A stretch of 8,809 bases of DNA from JAAFKA01 sp043748455 (GCA_043748455.1 JAYTNF010000248.1:1-8809); one strand, 5' to 3'; shown: positions 1-6,988, counted from the stretch's first letter. Notes: a model not told the origin generated them from the sequence alone. Translations and numbers: made by a program.

Positions 1-188
1 ACTTGTGCCCCAAAATCACCAATAATAAAGGCAATTTCCTCTACTTTTTCATCACAAACTTCTACAATATCTTCTACAAGTCGTTGTACAATAGCTTTTC
101 CAGCAATTGGTAATAATGGTTTTGGCACAGTCAATGTGTGAGGACGCAAACGAGTTCCACGTCCCGCCATTGGAATGATAATTCTCAT
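1..188 (-). CDS. Sugar-phosphate nucleotidyltransferase (RmlA/GMP type), N-terminal part, cut by the left window edge
   Basis: Only the first 62 complete codons are present, from the ATG at 188-186 to the window edge; the catalytic middle and C-terminus are missing. The start reads MRIIIPMAGRGTRLRPHTLT and continues VPKPLLPIAGKAIV. This is the nucleotide-binding signature of the family (G-x-G-T-R-L-R-P, then P-K-P-L-x-P-I-x-x-K) that activates sugar 1-phosphates with NTP in the cytoplasm to give nucleotide sugars for surface polysaccharides. The later segment VEEIAFIIGDFG is the next beta strand of the Rossmann-like core. The substrate (glucose-, mannose- or another sugar 1-phosphate, with dTTP, GTP or UTP) cannot be settled from this fragment. 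The usual GKP(I/L) is GKAI here, a mild substitution. No Shine-Dalgarno motif precedes the ATG, as is normal in Bacteroidota. It is co-directional with the giant gene upstream, but about 220 bases and a hairpin separate them, so an operon is unlikely. Confidence 0.9.
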   Translation of the reverse strand, partial: MRIIIPMAGRGTRLRPHTLTVPKPLLPIAGKAIVQRLVEDIVEVCDEKVEEIAFIIGDFGAQ

Positions 189-226
189 GATATTTTATGT
201 TGTTTATGGTAAAATAATATTGTGTC

Positions 227-256
227 TAAAAGTAGCATTTTTCTATAAAAAAGCAA
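227..256 (-). promoter_or_regulatory. Possible Bacteroidota-type promoter for the nucleotidyltransferase
   Basis: On the minus strand, TTG (256-254) is followed after 19 bases by TACTTTTA (234-227). This matches the Bacteroidota pattern of a TTTG-like -33 box and a TAnnTTTG -7 box, with the last G of the -7 box missing. Transcription would begin near 220 and leave a leader of about 30 bases before the ATG at 188. The region is so AT-rich that a chance match is quite possible. Confidence 0.35.
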
Positions 257-294
257 TATTTTATGTAATAATCTCTCAATATTTTATTTTATAC

Positions 295-340
295 ATTAAA
301 ATTGCTGATACAATATTTTGTAAGAATATCATACCAGCAA
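295..340 (-). terminator. Strand-specific hairpin, probable intrinsic terminator of the giant gene
   Basis: In the minus-strand transcript, bases 340-325 (TTGCTGGTATGATATT) pair with 317-302 (AATATTGTATCAGCAA) around a 7-base loop (324-318). All 16 positions pair, three of them as G-U wobbles. The stem is followed by TTTTAAT. On the plus strand those three positions become A-C mismatches, so the structure fits minus-strand RNA best. It begins 73 bases after the stop of the large gene, as expected for a terminator or a 3'-end-protecting stem. The U tract is short and the stem is AU-rich, so termination may be partial. It could also belong to a long leader of the nucleotidyltransferase gene. 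Confidence 0.6.
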
Positions 341-412
341 AATTTAACTTTATAAATAAATTTTATTCAGAAAACGTACAATTAAAGTATCATAATTTAA
401 CAAAAATGTAAA

Positions 413-661
413 TTATTTTTGTTGATAGACTACTTTTTCTTTAAAAGTTCGTGTTTCAGCTATTACAGTTACTACATATACACCGGTAGGGAAACTAGAT
501 GTAATCACGTGTGAAATACCATTATAAGAAATTATTTTCTCATAAAGTATTTTTCCAAGCATATCTGTAATGGTTACTAAAACTTTTTCATTTTTATCAA
601 ATGGCATTTCAATATTTAGTAAATTGTCATTTACAGGATTTGGATAAATAGCTAAGGTGCC
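413..661 (-). other. T9SS type A C-terminal sorting domain (Por secretion tail)
   Basis: The last 83 or so residues contain the hallmarks of this family: LAIYPNPVNDNLLNIEM at the start, a middle strand VLVTITDMLGKILYE, then FPTGVYVVTV and FKEKVVYQ near the end. It follows an FN3-like domain (about 674-961) with DLRWTTTSE, EFEIQKTTDG and NYYRLRQIDFDGKYAYS, the usual pair in T9SS cargo. In characterised members the domain directs export across the outer membrane and is removed, often with attachment of the protein to lipopolysaccharide. Confidence 0.95.
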
Positions 662-3600
662 AAGTTTATCACCTTCAAATTTCACAGCTTCAATTTTAGA
701 ATAAGCATATTTTCCGTCAAAATCTATTTGTCTTAAACGGTAGTAATTTACGCCTTTGCTTGGTTTTGTATCTGTAAAATTATATTCGGTTGTAGAGTTT
801 GTAGTACCACCACCTGTTATTGTTGCCAAAGTTATAAAGTTAATTCCATCAGTAGTTTTTTGGATTTCAAACTCTTTGTTATTAAGTTCTGAGGTTGTTG
901 TCCAACGCAAATCTGCTACATTACCAATAGCTTTTGCTTCAAATCTTAATAAAGATACGGGCAAAATTACAAAGCCACCCATTGGCACAAAATCTGTAAA
1001 AGAGCTAAAAGTGCTACGTTTATTGGCTGATGTATAGCTACTGCCTGCAAAACCCCATGTTGATGGGAAAGTACCTTTTGCGATAGTTCTTGTATTTGTA
1101 CATGCTGCTGCTGCACAAGAAAAACCAACAGGGAATAATTCTATGTTATATTTCGCTGTTCCTGCTGCTGCTGCATTTGGATTTAGTGTCCAATAACCTC
1201 CTGTACAAGCCTGATAAGTACAACCTCCTTCTGCCACAGTTCCTGATGCATTTGTGGAAGTAAAGAAAGACTCAATACTTGTTAAAGCTGCTCCTAAAGC
1301 TGTGGTAACTTCCATGCGAATATTCTGGAAATTAGTGGCATCACCAACTGGAAAATCATAAGTCAAACCTGTCAAATTATTAATAGCACGTTTTAAAATT
1401 AACCTGTCTGCTGTAAATGGAATGGTTGCAACATAGCTATTTGCATTATAGTTTGTGATACTTCCTGCTGCGTTGTTGGTAACATTTACATAACGAAAAC
1501 CTGCTGCTCCTGTTCTGTTTAAACGTCCACTCGTTAGGTTTAATGTCCCTGTTACTGTTAGGTCATTATTTAGCAAAATGGTGCTTGTTATGGTTTGGTT
1601 TGCAGTAAAATTAAAGAATTGACAAGCTGCTGCTGCTGCTGCATTTGTAAAAGTTTGACTTGCTGCACCATTAAAAACTACTGTGCTATTATTGGCATTA
1701 AATGTTCCATTTGCAGAGTTTGTAAAATTACGTGCTACTTGCAAAGTTCTTGAATTGCCATTGATAGTACCATTTGTAATGGTCAAATCTCTTGTAATAT
1801 TGGCATCATTATCAAAACGCAATACTTGTGCTGCTGCGGTTTTATTGACAATTAAACTTCCAAAATTGCTGGTTCCCATAAAAGTTCCTGTTACAATTTG
1901 TGGGTTATAATTGCTTGTAAATGTAACCGAGGAAGTGATATCATTTGATAATAAACCATTATTTGTCAAATGTCCACAAACATCAATATTTCTGCCTGCT
2001 GCTAAAGTAAGTGAAGCACCTGTATTAATGGTAATACTTCTTGCTGTTGCTCCAACTGCATTAATAATTGGATATACTCTGCCTGTTGCTACAACAGGTA
2101 TGGTAACATCATCTACACAAGTTGGTGCAGTGCAAGAACCCCAGTTATCTCCATTAAACCAATCATTTGTAAATCCACGCCATACAAAGGCATCACCTGA
2201 TGGATATAATACGGGGTCAACGCATTCATAAAAGCTAATATCATCAACTACAATGTCATTACCACCTGCTGCCAAACCTACATTACGAATAGCCATATTT
2301 AAGGTTGTATAAGCTCCACTATTCCACTGAACAGAATATTTTGCCCAGTTACAAGCCTCAACGCCTGGATTATCTACGTTTGCACCTACTTGAAAACAGT
2401 TAAAGAATGTTGCAAATGCTAATGCACCACCATTTAAGTTTGCTGCATTGAAAGTCAATACATAATTTCTATTTGGCGTTACGGCAATATTTTGTTGCCA
2501 AATATTGATAGAACCACCTGTTGCACCATTACCAACCAAACAATAACCTCCCGAACCACCAATAACTCTCGAACCGTGCATGTATTTATAATCAGAACCT
2601 GCTGCAAAAGCTGCGGTATAGGCAGGTAAAACTGTAATTTGTTGTGTGGCTACATTTACAGCAGTTATTAAACTTCTTTGTGAATTTGGTGATACACCTA
2701 CATAAATAGCACTACCTACTAAATCGGCTTGGAAATTTGTCCCTGTGCCTCGCACAATATTCAATGAGCCTGCTTGTACTTCAACTGTACCTGTTTGTGG
2801 AATAGTGGTAGAACCTGGTGCCGAATTTACATTAGGACTACGTGTAGTTATATTGTTACAAAAATTTGTATGGTAATCTGCAGGGCTAAAACCTATGGCA
2901 AAAGTTGTTTCAGGATACATAGAGCAAGGTCTTGGTGCACCACCAGTACAATCTACCGTTGCGGGTGCTTCCACCCCTGTTGTAGGATTACCATATTGTG
3001 TAGAAAATCCCCAACCTGTATCTACATGCCCTGCGGGTATAGTACCTACAGGTGGATATGTAACAGGTTTGACTGTTGAAAATGTACCATTTGTAGCTAA
3101 CTCTGTTGTAACACTACAATTTACAGAAATTTGAATACCATCAGAAAAAGATGCACCACAAGCAGAAGTTAAAATACAAAATACTTTATAGGTATTACTC
3201 ACACTTGTTAAAGGTGGTGCAGGTGTATAAGTAGCTGCTGTTGCTCCTGCAATATTATTAACTACCGTAGAACCAGGCACAGTATATGCCCATTGATATG
3301 CAGTTGGTACAGGACTTGGAGTTCCACCTGAAAAACTTGTAACAGAAAGAGTAAGTCCTGTTGCTCCTACTGCTAATGTTTGCGGCAAAGTAGGTGAGGT
3401 ACGATAGCCATTGATGACAATGTTAGTTCCATTATCTGCCCCTACAAACCCTGCATTAATGTTTGGCTCACGAGTTACAATACGCATACGATAGGCTGCT
3501 CCTTGCCTGTTGGCAGGTATGGCACAGGAAATAGTTCCTGATGTAGCTGTTGTAATTAATGTTCCGATAGTTATTGGAGTTCCAAAAGCACCTGCTGCAT

Positions 3601-6600
3601 CAGATAATTGTACAGAAACTTCATTTCCTGCATTAAAATGTGTGTCTGCACTTGCATCTGCAAGCAAAGTATATGGCACATTAAAAGTTGCAGAAGGTGC
3701 TGTTAAAGAAGTACAATAAATTGTTGCTACTGCTCCAATCTTAGGCATTGTTATAGGTACAATTCTAAAATTGTACAAATTGATAACTCCCGTACCATTG
3801 TTCATTATAAATTTAAAGTCTGTTGGAGTTAATCCCGTTGTTGTCAAATTGCCTTCATCACGTAATAAAGTACCTCCTGTCCAAATATCCATTTTCCCTG
3901 CTCCGACTGTAACAGATAGATTACTACCTGGTTGGCGATAAGAAATTGTAGCTCCTGTTGGATTAATGACCCAGACATAGTCACCCCATTGTCTGACACC
4001 TAAATTAGTACCATTTGCTGTTAAAGACATTGAATTACTTGCTTCGTGATTAATTGTTATAGAAGCCGTTGTGTTAGCTGTTGCTGGAATTGTATTATCA
4101 TCTGTAAAACCACTTCCTACAACTAATCTACCTACATCAGCTACCGCACCACCATTTGTCCAAGTTCCTATTCCAAAATGCACCATAATTGCTTGTGCAG
4201 TAGTTGGTGTGGCATTTGTTTGTAAATCTGTATGACGTACAGTATAAATTGTACCTGCTGCTCTGTTTAGATAGAAATTATTTCCTCCATTGTTTGTCAA
4301 ATTTACAAAAGTATTTCCTACATTATTACTTACACCTATTGCGTCCATTCTTGCAAGGGCTGGTCTTGCGGTATTAAAACCCATAAAATATGGAGGCACA
4401 ATAGATGAGGAATTGATTAATTTCCCACCTGCTCCAATATTTATATCTCCTGTTACAAGAAGTTGTGGAATACTATTGGTATAGGTTCCTGTAACATTCA
4501 TAATAGGTAAGGTATAAGTTGTCATTGTGCCATTAAAATTTCCTATACCTGTAAAATTATAATTACAAGCAGTTCCTGCATTTAAAATAGCACTTGCATT
4601 GACAGTAAAACTATTACCAAAGGAAAAGGCTTGATTTCCTGTGTTTGTCCACGAACCATTTAAGGTAGCTGCTCCTGTAAAGGTTTTTGTACCTAAGTTA
4701 GAATTGAAATTTACTGTACTTGCTGCATCTAAGGTAGTTGTTCCTATTACATTCAAATTAGTTTGTCCAATGGTACTTGAGCCTCCTGAAAAAGATAGAT
4801 TGCCACCAACATTAACAGTACCTATGGCACCACCATTAATAGTTCCACCATTCATCATTAGGTTTTGAAGACTTACAGTGCCTGCTGCACTTCCTTTGAA
4901 TAAATTTCCTACAACTGTTGTATTGCCAAGCACTGTTAAATTTAGGGCTGCACTTTCTAAAGTACTTCCTGCATCAACACTTAAAGTTTCATTAATTGTG
5001 TAATTTACAGGCATTGTTTTAATACCTACACCTGAAATTACTACATTACGATAAGCATTTGGCGTGGTTGGTAAATTAATATTTACTAAGCTTGTATATT
5101 CTACTGTGCTTCCTGCGGTCGTGATATGATTATTTGTAACAAGTGTAGGAAACACAGGAGTTCCCGCCGCCGCCGCTGAAAGACTTAGTGTACCAGCACC
5201 ATTTAAACTGTTAAATTTATTTCCTGTTGTTACCCCTGTAATTAATTTTCCGCCTGAAGAAATCGTAACATCTTTTCCAATAGCACCATTATTACTAATT
5301 GTAACTGTATGTCCAGTACGCACTACTACATCATTAACACTACATGGTACACCAGAATTGACAGATGTCATTCCCGTTGGGTCTGAAGTCCAGCTTGAAG
5401 CAAGCCCCCAATCACAACCACCCAAACAGTTTGGATTATAAGAGTATAAAGTTCCAGTGAAAGGACTGCCTGCGTCATAAGCAATAGTTATGAATCCATC
5501 TGTAATAGCACTACCACTAACAGTAAATGTAATTTGTGAACCTGAGATAGAAACTGTGGTTGGTACATCTGTAAAATCTGTTGTAATAAGATTATCAGGT
5601 CTATGAACCAATGTGTAATCTGTAGGACTTGTAGATGGAGGACAAGCTAGCCCTAATGTAGAAGCAAAGTCAAAAGTAATTTTGTAATTTATTGCACTCG
5701 TTTTTTCTATCCAATATTCTCTTGACCATCTATTTGCAATACCAAGAGAGCCAATATTATCAGCAGTTACTGTTGGAACTGTACCATTATGGGCTGCAAA
5801 AAATGTTCTTGGTGTAGTAGCAGTAGTAAGTGTGCCACCATCTTCTTCAATGGTAATACCACCACCTGTGCTTTTTGAGTGTTTCTCTCCTGTATTTAAG
5901 CCTACAATACCAATTACATCATAATTATATCCTGTCGCACCATTAGTATTGGCATTAGAAAAATAATCATTAGCCACTAAACTTCTACCATACTTAGCCC
6001 CTAAATAGTTTTCAACAACCAATCTTTGTGCTGTATTTAAAGCTACACCATTGAAAATAATAGACTCGGCAATATCTCCATCAAAATAGGGTGTACCTGA
6101 GTTAATCCGCCCAAATTGAGGAGCAGCAAAAATAACCCCTGCATTATTTCCTGTGCCTGTTCTAATTTGTGTACCATCTTTAAAAGCTGTTAATCTTCTA
6201 TTAATGCCACTAAAATCTCCTAATGTTGTTATAATACTTGGTGCAGAAGCATTAAGAGTATAACCACCGAGTGCTGGGTTATTAGCCCAAAATTCTACTG
6301 AATTATCAGCACCTGCAGGTGGTGTATTACCCGAACCACTGCCGTCATTGAAAAATCTAAATACATTTGCATTACCTGGTGCAGAGTCAAATAAACCTTT
6401 TGGATTTGTTTGACCAGCAGCACTATTGGTTGCTGCAAAAAATGTGAAGGGAACTGCCGAAGTTGTATTGAGTCCTGTACCTGAAGCACTGATAAAATGG
6501 CTGCTTGCACTTGTAAAACGCAGCAAAGGTCTACCATTAACTGCCGCAGTTGTAAAAACAGGTCTGTTTCCCGCAGTAGCTTGCCCAAAATGATTGGCAT

Positions 6601-6787
6601 TGCCCGACTGGTCATTCCAAGTACTTACACCTAAGCCAATAAGGGTTGTACCTACATCTGCCCGCAGCCATAAAATGTTGCGAGGTTGCCCGCTTGCCCC
6701 TGTTGGATTACCAACGCCGCCAGGACCTGTTTGTGCATGCAGGTATGTAAAATTACATAGCAACAGCAAGATAAATAGTTTTTTCAT
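413..6787 (-). CDS. Giant secreted multidomain protein with LamG-like, Ig-like and jelly-roll domains and a T9SS type A sorting domain
   Basis: About 2,124 residues, uninterrupted. I chose the ATG at 6787 because it begins MKKLFILLLL, a normal signal peptide ending HAQ at residue 19; an in-frame ATG at 6808 adds MYQKITI. Approximate domain order: LamG/ConA-like jelly roll 36-268 (ILWLRADVG, WNDQSGN, final ENYLGAKYG); a module often found after it, 287-378 (YDVIGIVG); first Asn/Thr/Gly/Ser-rich beta-strand repeat region 458-1013, opened by CDWGLASSW; beta-sandwich 1015-1130; Ig-like 1131-1224 (YQWAY and two cysteines); carbohydrate-binding-like jelly roll 1227-1523 (ending VVDDISF) with an insert at 1318-1403; second beta-repeat region 1533-1793, opened by WRGFTNDWFNGDNW; FN3-like 1943-2038 (DLRWTTTSE, NYYRLRQID); T9SS sorting domain 2043-2124. 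The protein should pass the inner membrane by Sec and the outer membrane by T9SS, then be anchored at the surface or released. No catalytic motif is visible. An adhesin, matrix or glycan-binding role is inference. It stands alone, with no lipobox and no frameshift. Confidence 0.93.
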   Translation of the reverse strand: MKKLFILLLLCNFTYLHAQTGPGGVGNPTGASGQPRNILWLRADVGTTLIGLGVSTWNDQSGNANHFGQATAGNRPVFTTAAVNGRPLLRFTSASSHFISASGTGLNTTSAVPFTFFAATNSAAGQTNPKGLFDSAPGNANVFRFFNDGSGSGNTPPAGADNSVEFWANNPALGGYTLNASAPSIITTLGDFSGINRRLTAFKDGTQIRTGTGNNAGVIFAAPQFGRINSGTPYFDGDIAESIIFNGVALNTAQRLVVENYLGAKYGRSLVANDYFSNANTNGATGYNYDVIGIVGLNTGEKHSKSTGGGITIEEDGGTLTTATTPRTFFAAHNGTVPTVTADNIGSLGIANRWSREYWIEKTSAINYKITFDFASTLGLACPPSTSPTDYTLVHRPDNLITTDFTDVPTTVSISGSQITFTVSGSAITDGFITIAYDAGSPFTGTLYSYNPNCLGGCDWGLASSWTSDPTGMTSVNSGVPCSVNDVVVRTGHTVTISNNGAIGKDVTISSGGKLITGVTTGNKFNSLNGAGTLSLSAAAAGTPVFPTLVTNNHITTAGSTVEYTSLVNINLPTTPNAYRNVVISGVGIKTMPVNYTINETLSVDAGSTLESAALNLTVLGNTTVVGNLFKGSAAGTVSLQNLMMNGGTINGGAIGTVNVGGNLSFSGGSSTIGQTNLNVIGTTTLDAASTVNFNSNLGTKTFTGAATLNGSWTNTGNQAFSFGNSFTVNASAILNAGTACNYNFTGIGNFNGTMTTYTLPIMNVTGTYTNSIPQLLVTGDINIGAGGKLINSSSIVPPYFMGFNTARPALARMDAIGVSNNVGNTFVNLTNNGGNNFYLNRAAGTIYTVRHTDLQTNATPTTAQAIMVHFGIGTWTNGGAVADVGRLVVGSGFTDDNTIPATANTTASITINHEASNSMSLTANGTNLGVRQWGDYVWVINPTGATISYRQPGSNLSVTVGAGKMDIWTGGTLLRDEGNLTTTGLTPTDFKFIMNNGTGVINLYNFRIVPITMPKIGAVATIYCTSLTAPSATFNVPYTLLADASADTHFNAGNEVSVQLSDAAGAFGTPITIGTLITTATSGTISCAIPANRQGAAYRMRIVTREPNINAGFVGADNGTNIVINGYRTSPTLPQTLAVGATGLTLSVTSFSGGTPSPVPTAYQWAYTVPGSTVVNNIAGATAATYTPAPPLTSVSNTYKVFCILTSACGASFSDGIQISVNCSVTTELATNGTFSTVKPVTYPPVGTIPAGHVDTGWGFSTQYGNPTTGVEAPATVDCTGGAPRPCSMYPETTFAIGFSPADYHTNFCNNITTRSPNVNSAPGSTTIPQTGTVEVQAGSLNIVRGTGTNFQADLVGSAIYVGVSPNSQRSLITAVNVATQQITVLPAYTAAFAAGSDYKYMHGSRVIGGSGGYCLVGNGATGGSINIWQQNIAVTPNRNYVLTFNAANLNGGALAFATFFNCFQVGANVDNPGVEACNWAKYSVQWNSGAYTTLNMAIRNVGLAAGGNDIVVDDISFYECVDPVLYPSGDAFVWRGFTNDWFNGDNWGSCTAPTCVDDVTIPVVATGRVYPIINAVGATARSITINTGASLTLAAGRNIDVCGHLTNNGLLSNDITSSVTFTSNYNPQIVTGTFMGTSNFGSLIVNKTAAAQVLRFDNDANITRDLTITNGTINGNSRTLQVARNFTNSANGTFNANNSTVVFNGAASQTFTNAAAAAACQFFNFTANQTITSTILLNNDLTVTGTLNLTSGRLNRTGAAGFRYVNVTNNAAGSITNYNANSYVATIPFTADRLILKRAINNLTGLTYDFPVGDATNFQNIRMEVTTALGAALTSIESFFTSTNASGTVAEGGCTYQACTGGYWTLNPNAAAAGTAKYNIELFPVGFSCAAAACTNTRTIAKGTFPSTWGFAGSSYTSANKRSTFSSFTDFVPMGGFVILPVSLLRFEAKAIGNVADLRWTTTSELNNKEFEIQKTTDGINFITLATITGGGTTNSTTEYNFTDTKPSKGVNYYRLRQIDFDGKYAYSKIEAVKFEGDKLGTLAIYPNPVNDNLLNIEMPFDKNEKVLVTITDMLGKILYEKIISYNGISHVITSSFPTGVYVVTVIAETRTFKEKVVYQQK
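1103..1174 (-). repeat. Two GCA-codon alanine tracts, one bracketed by cysteines
   Basis: Two short in-frame trinucleotide runs encode four alanines each: 1163-1174 (context NPN-AAAA-GTAKYN) and 1103-1114 (context SC-AAAA-CTN). In the second the run exactly fills the space between two cysteines. Both lie in the module preceding the FN3-like domain. Slippage here would change length by whole residues without breaking the frame. Confidence 0.8.
1409..2191 (-). other. Second beta-strand repeat region of the giant protein
   Basis: This segment opens with WRGFTNDWFNGDNW, a CX4C pair (SCTAPTCVDDVTIP) and then SITINTGASLTL, the opening seen in many Bacteroidota surface proteins. Two degenerate units follow, at about 1760-1933 and 1517-1693. 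They share the order (S/T)-V-x-F, a turn, a phi-x-(V/F)-N-x-(T/K) strand, N-(N/D)-x-(T/N)-(V/I)-T, then (N/S)-G-x-(I/L)-N. A related unit occurs in the first repeat region at about 4961-5116 and the first region also opens with a tryptophan motif (CDWGLASSW, near 5416), so the protein carries this architecture twice. A beta-helix or stacked beta fold is plausible but inferred. Confidence 0.6.
1625..1642 (-). repeat. Alanine-codon microsatellite (six alanines)
   Basis: Five GCA codons and one GCT codon in a row encode six alanines (context TFTN then CQFF). This is the longest perfect trinucleotide run in the window. It lies in a predicted loop of a beta-repeat unit in the giant protein, where related units have no alanine run. 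Confidence 0.85.
2219..3109 (-). other. Carbohydrate-binding-like jelly roll split by an insert
   Basis: The domain begins ELATNGTFS and contains GWGFSTQYG and FAIGFSPADYH. It resumes with HGSRVIGGSGGYCLVGNG, then IWQQNIAVTPNRNYVLTFNA, and closes with NDIVVDDISFYEC. This order of strands resembles the galactose-binding or CBM-like jelly rolls common in T9SS cargo, in which the domain ends (V/L)DDISF. About 85 residues at 2579-2836 interrupt it between YH and HGS. The ligand is unknown. Confidence 0.55.
3116..3397 (-). other. Ig-like domain of the giant protein
   Basis: About 94 residues with a classical Ig-like pattern: a central tryptophan strand (TAYQWAYTVPGS), the turn IAGATAATYTP, then NTYKVFCILTSACGASFSD and IQISV. 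It matches the Ig-like/SprB-repeat-adjacent domains frequent in Bacteroidota adhesins. Just N-terminal (3398-3745) lies a separate beta-sandwich with FNVPYTLLAD, FNAGNEVSVQLSDAAGAF and YRMRIVTREPNI, a module that often precedes such Ig domains. Confidence 0.6.
5165..5176 (-). repeat. GCG-codon alanine tract
   Basis: Four consecutive GCG codons encode alanines (context LS-AAAA-GTPV). The other alanine runs of this gene use GCA and GCT, so this GC-rich run stands out in an AT-rich gene. Confidence 0.75.
5984..6682 (-). other. LamG/ConA-like jelly-roll domain of the giant protein
   Basis: About 233 residues directly after the signal peptide. Typical markers are ILWLRADVG, STWNDQSGNANHF, NGRPLLRF, VPFTFFAA, and the closing IAESIIFNG followed by VENYLGAKYG. 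The family binds glycans or proteins in many secreted proteins; nothing here tells which. The following 90 or so residues (YNYDVIGIVG, RTFFAAHNG, NRWSREYWIEKTS) form a module commonly attached to it in Bacteroidota. Confidence 0.8.
6731..6787 (-). other. Sec signal peptide of the giant protein
   Basis: Nineteen residues with the normal three parts: basic MKK, hydrophobic LFILLLLCNF, and a polar end YLHAQ with a signal peptidase I site after HAQ. The cysteine at residue 11 is preceded by LLL, which is not a lipobox, so a lipoprotein is unlikely. The fit of this peptide to the ATG at 6787 is the reason for preferring that start to the one at 6808. Confidence 0.85.
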
Positions 6788-6844
6788 AATCGTAATTTTT
6801 TGATACATAACTCTTTATTTAATTTTGTGTAATTTTTAATCCTA

Positions 6845-6853
6845 CAAAAGCTA
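6845..6853 (-). promoter_or_regulatory. Possible -7 element for the giant gene
   Basis: On the minus strand TAGCTTTTG resembles TAnnTTTG with one extra T before the G. It lies 37 bases from the upstream ATG and 58 from the preferred ATG. No TTG is seen at the -33 distance, so this is a weak candidate. The 180-base divergent region has no Shine-Dalgarno motif ahead of either start. Confidence 0.3.
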
Positions 6854-6959
6854 ATAAAATGTAATTTCTAAGAATATAATCGAATACGTAAATATGAGTA
6901 AAAAAAGTTACATTATAATTAAAAATCTCATAAAAAAAAAATCTCTTTAAATTATTTCT

Positions 6960-6967
6960 TATATTTG
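6960..6967 (+). promoter_or_regulatory. -7 element (TATATTTG) for the AsmA-family gene
   Basis: TATATTTG is an exact match to the Bacteroidota -7 consensus TAnnTTTG. Transcription would start near 6974, about 15 bases before the ATG at 6989. The -33 position holds a run of ten A residues (6932-6941) instead of TTG; it could help as an UP-like element, but that is inference. Confidence 0.55.
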
Positions 6968-6988
6968 TCTATCCAACAACTAAAAATT

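Noticed and set aside
254..319. Three copies of CAATATTTT (254-262, 277-285, 311-319) as possible regulator-binding repeats
   Set aside because: Spacing is irregular (23 and 34 bases), one copy lies within the hairpin arm, and such short A/T words are expected by chance here.
175..411. A 78-residue plus-strand open frame in the left spacer
   Set aside because: It overlaps the start of the nucleotidyltransferase and runs through the hairpin. Its Ile/Phe/Tyr-rich sequence is what AT-rich non-coding DNA gives by chance, and no recognisable domain is present.
756..5000. Several plus-strand open frames antisense to the giant gene (for example 1911-2231, 2774-3079, 4641-4868)
   Set aside because: They are shadows of a long coding frame with Ala/Gly/Thr/Asn-rich codons. 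None has a plausible start context or recognisable domain.
6295..6615. A 106-residue minus-strand frame within the giant gene
   Set aside because: It lies inside the LamG-coding part in another frame. Its Leu/Gln-rich sequence has no domain, while the main frame has clear family motifs.
6731..6787. Lipoprotein signal peptide, because of a cysteine in the leader
   Set aside because: The residues before the cysteine are LLL, lacking the small residue at -1 needed for a lipobox, and a signal peptidase I site HAQ follows.
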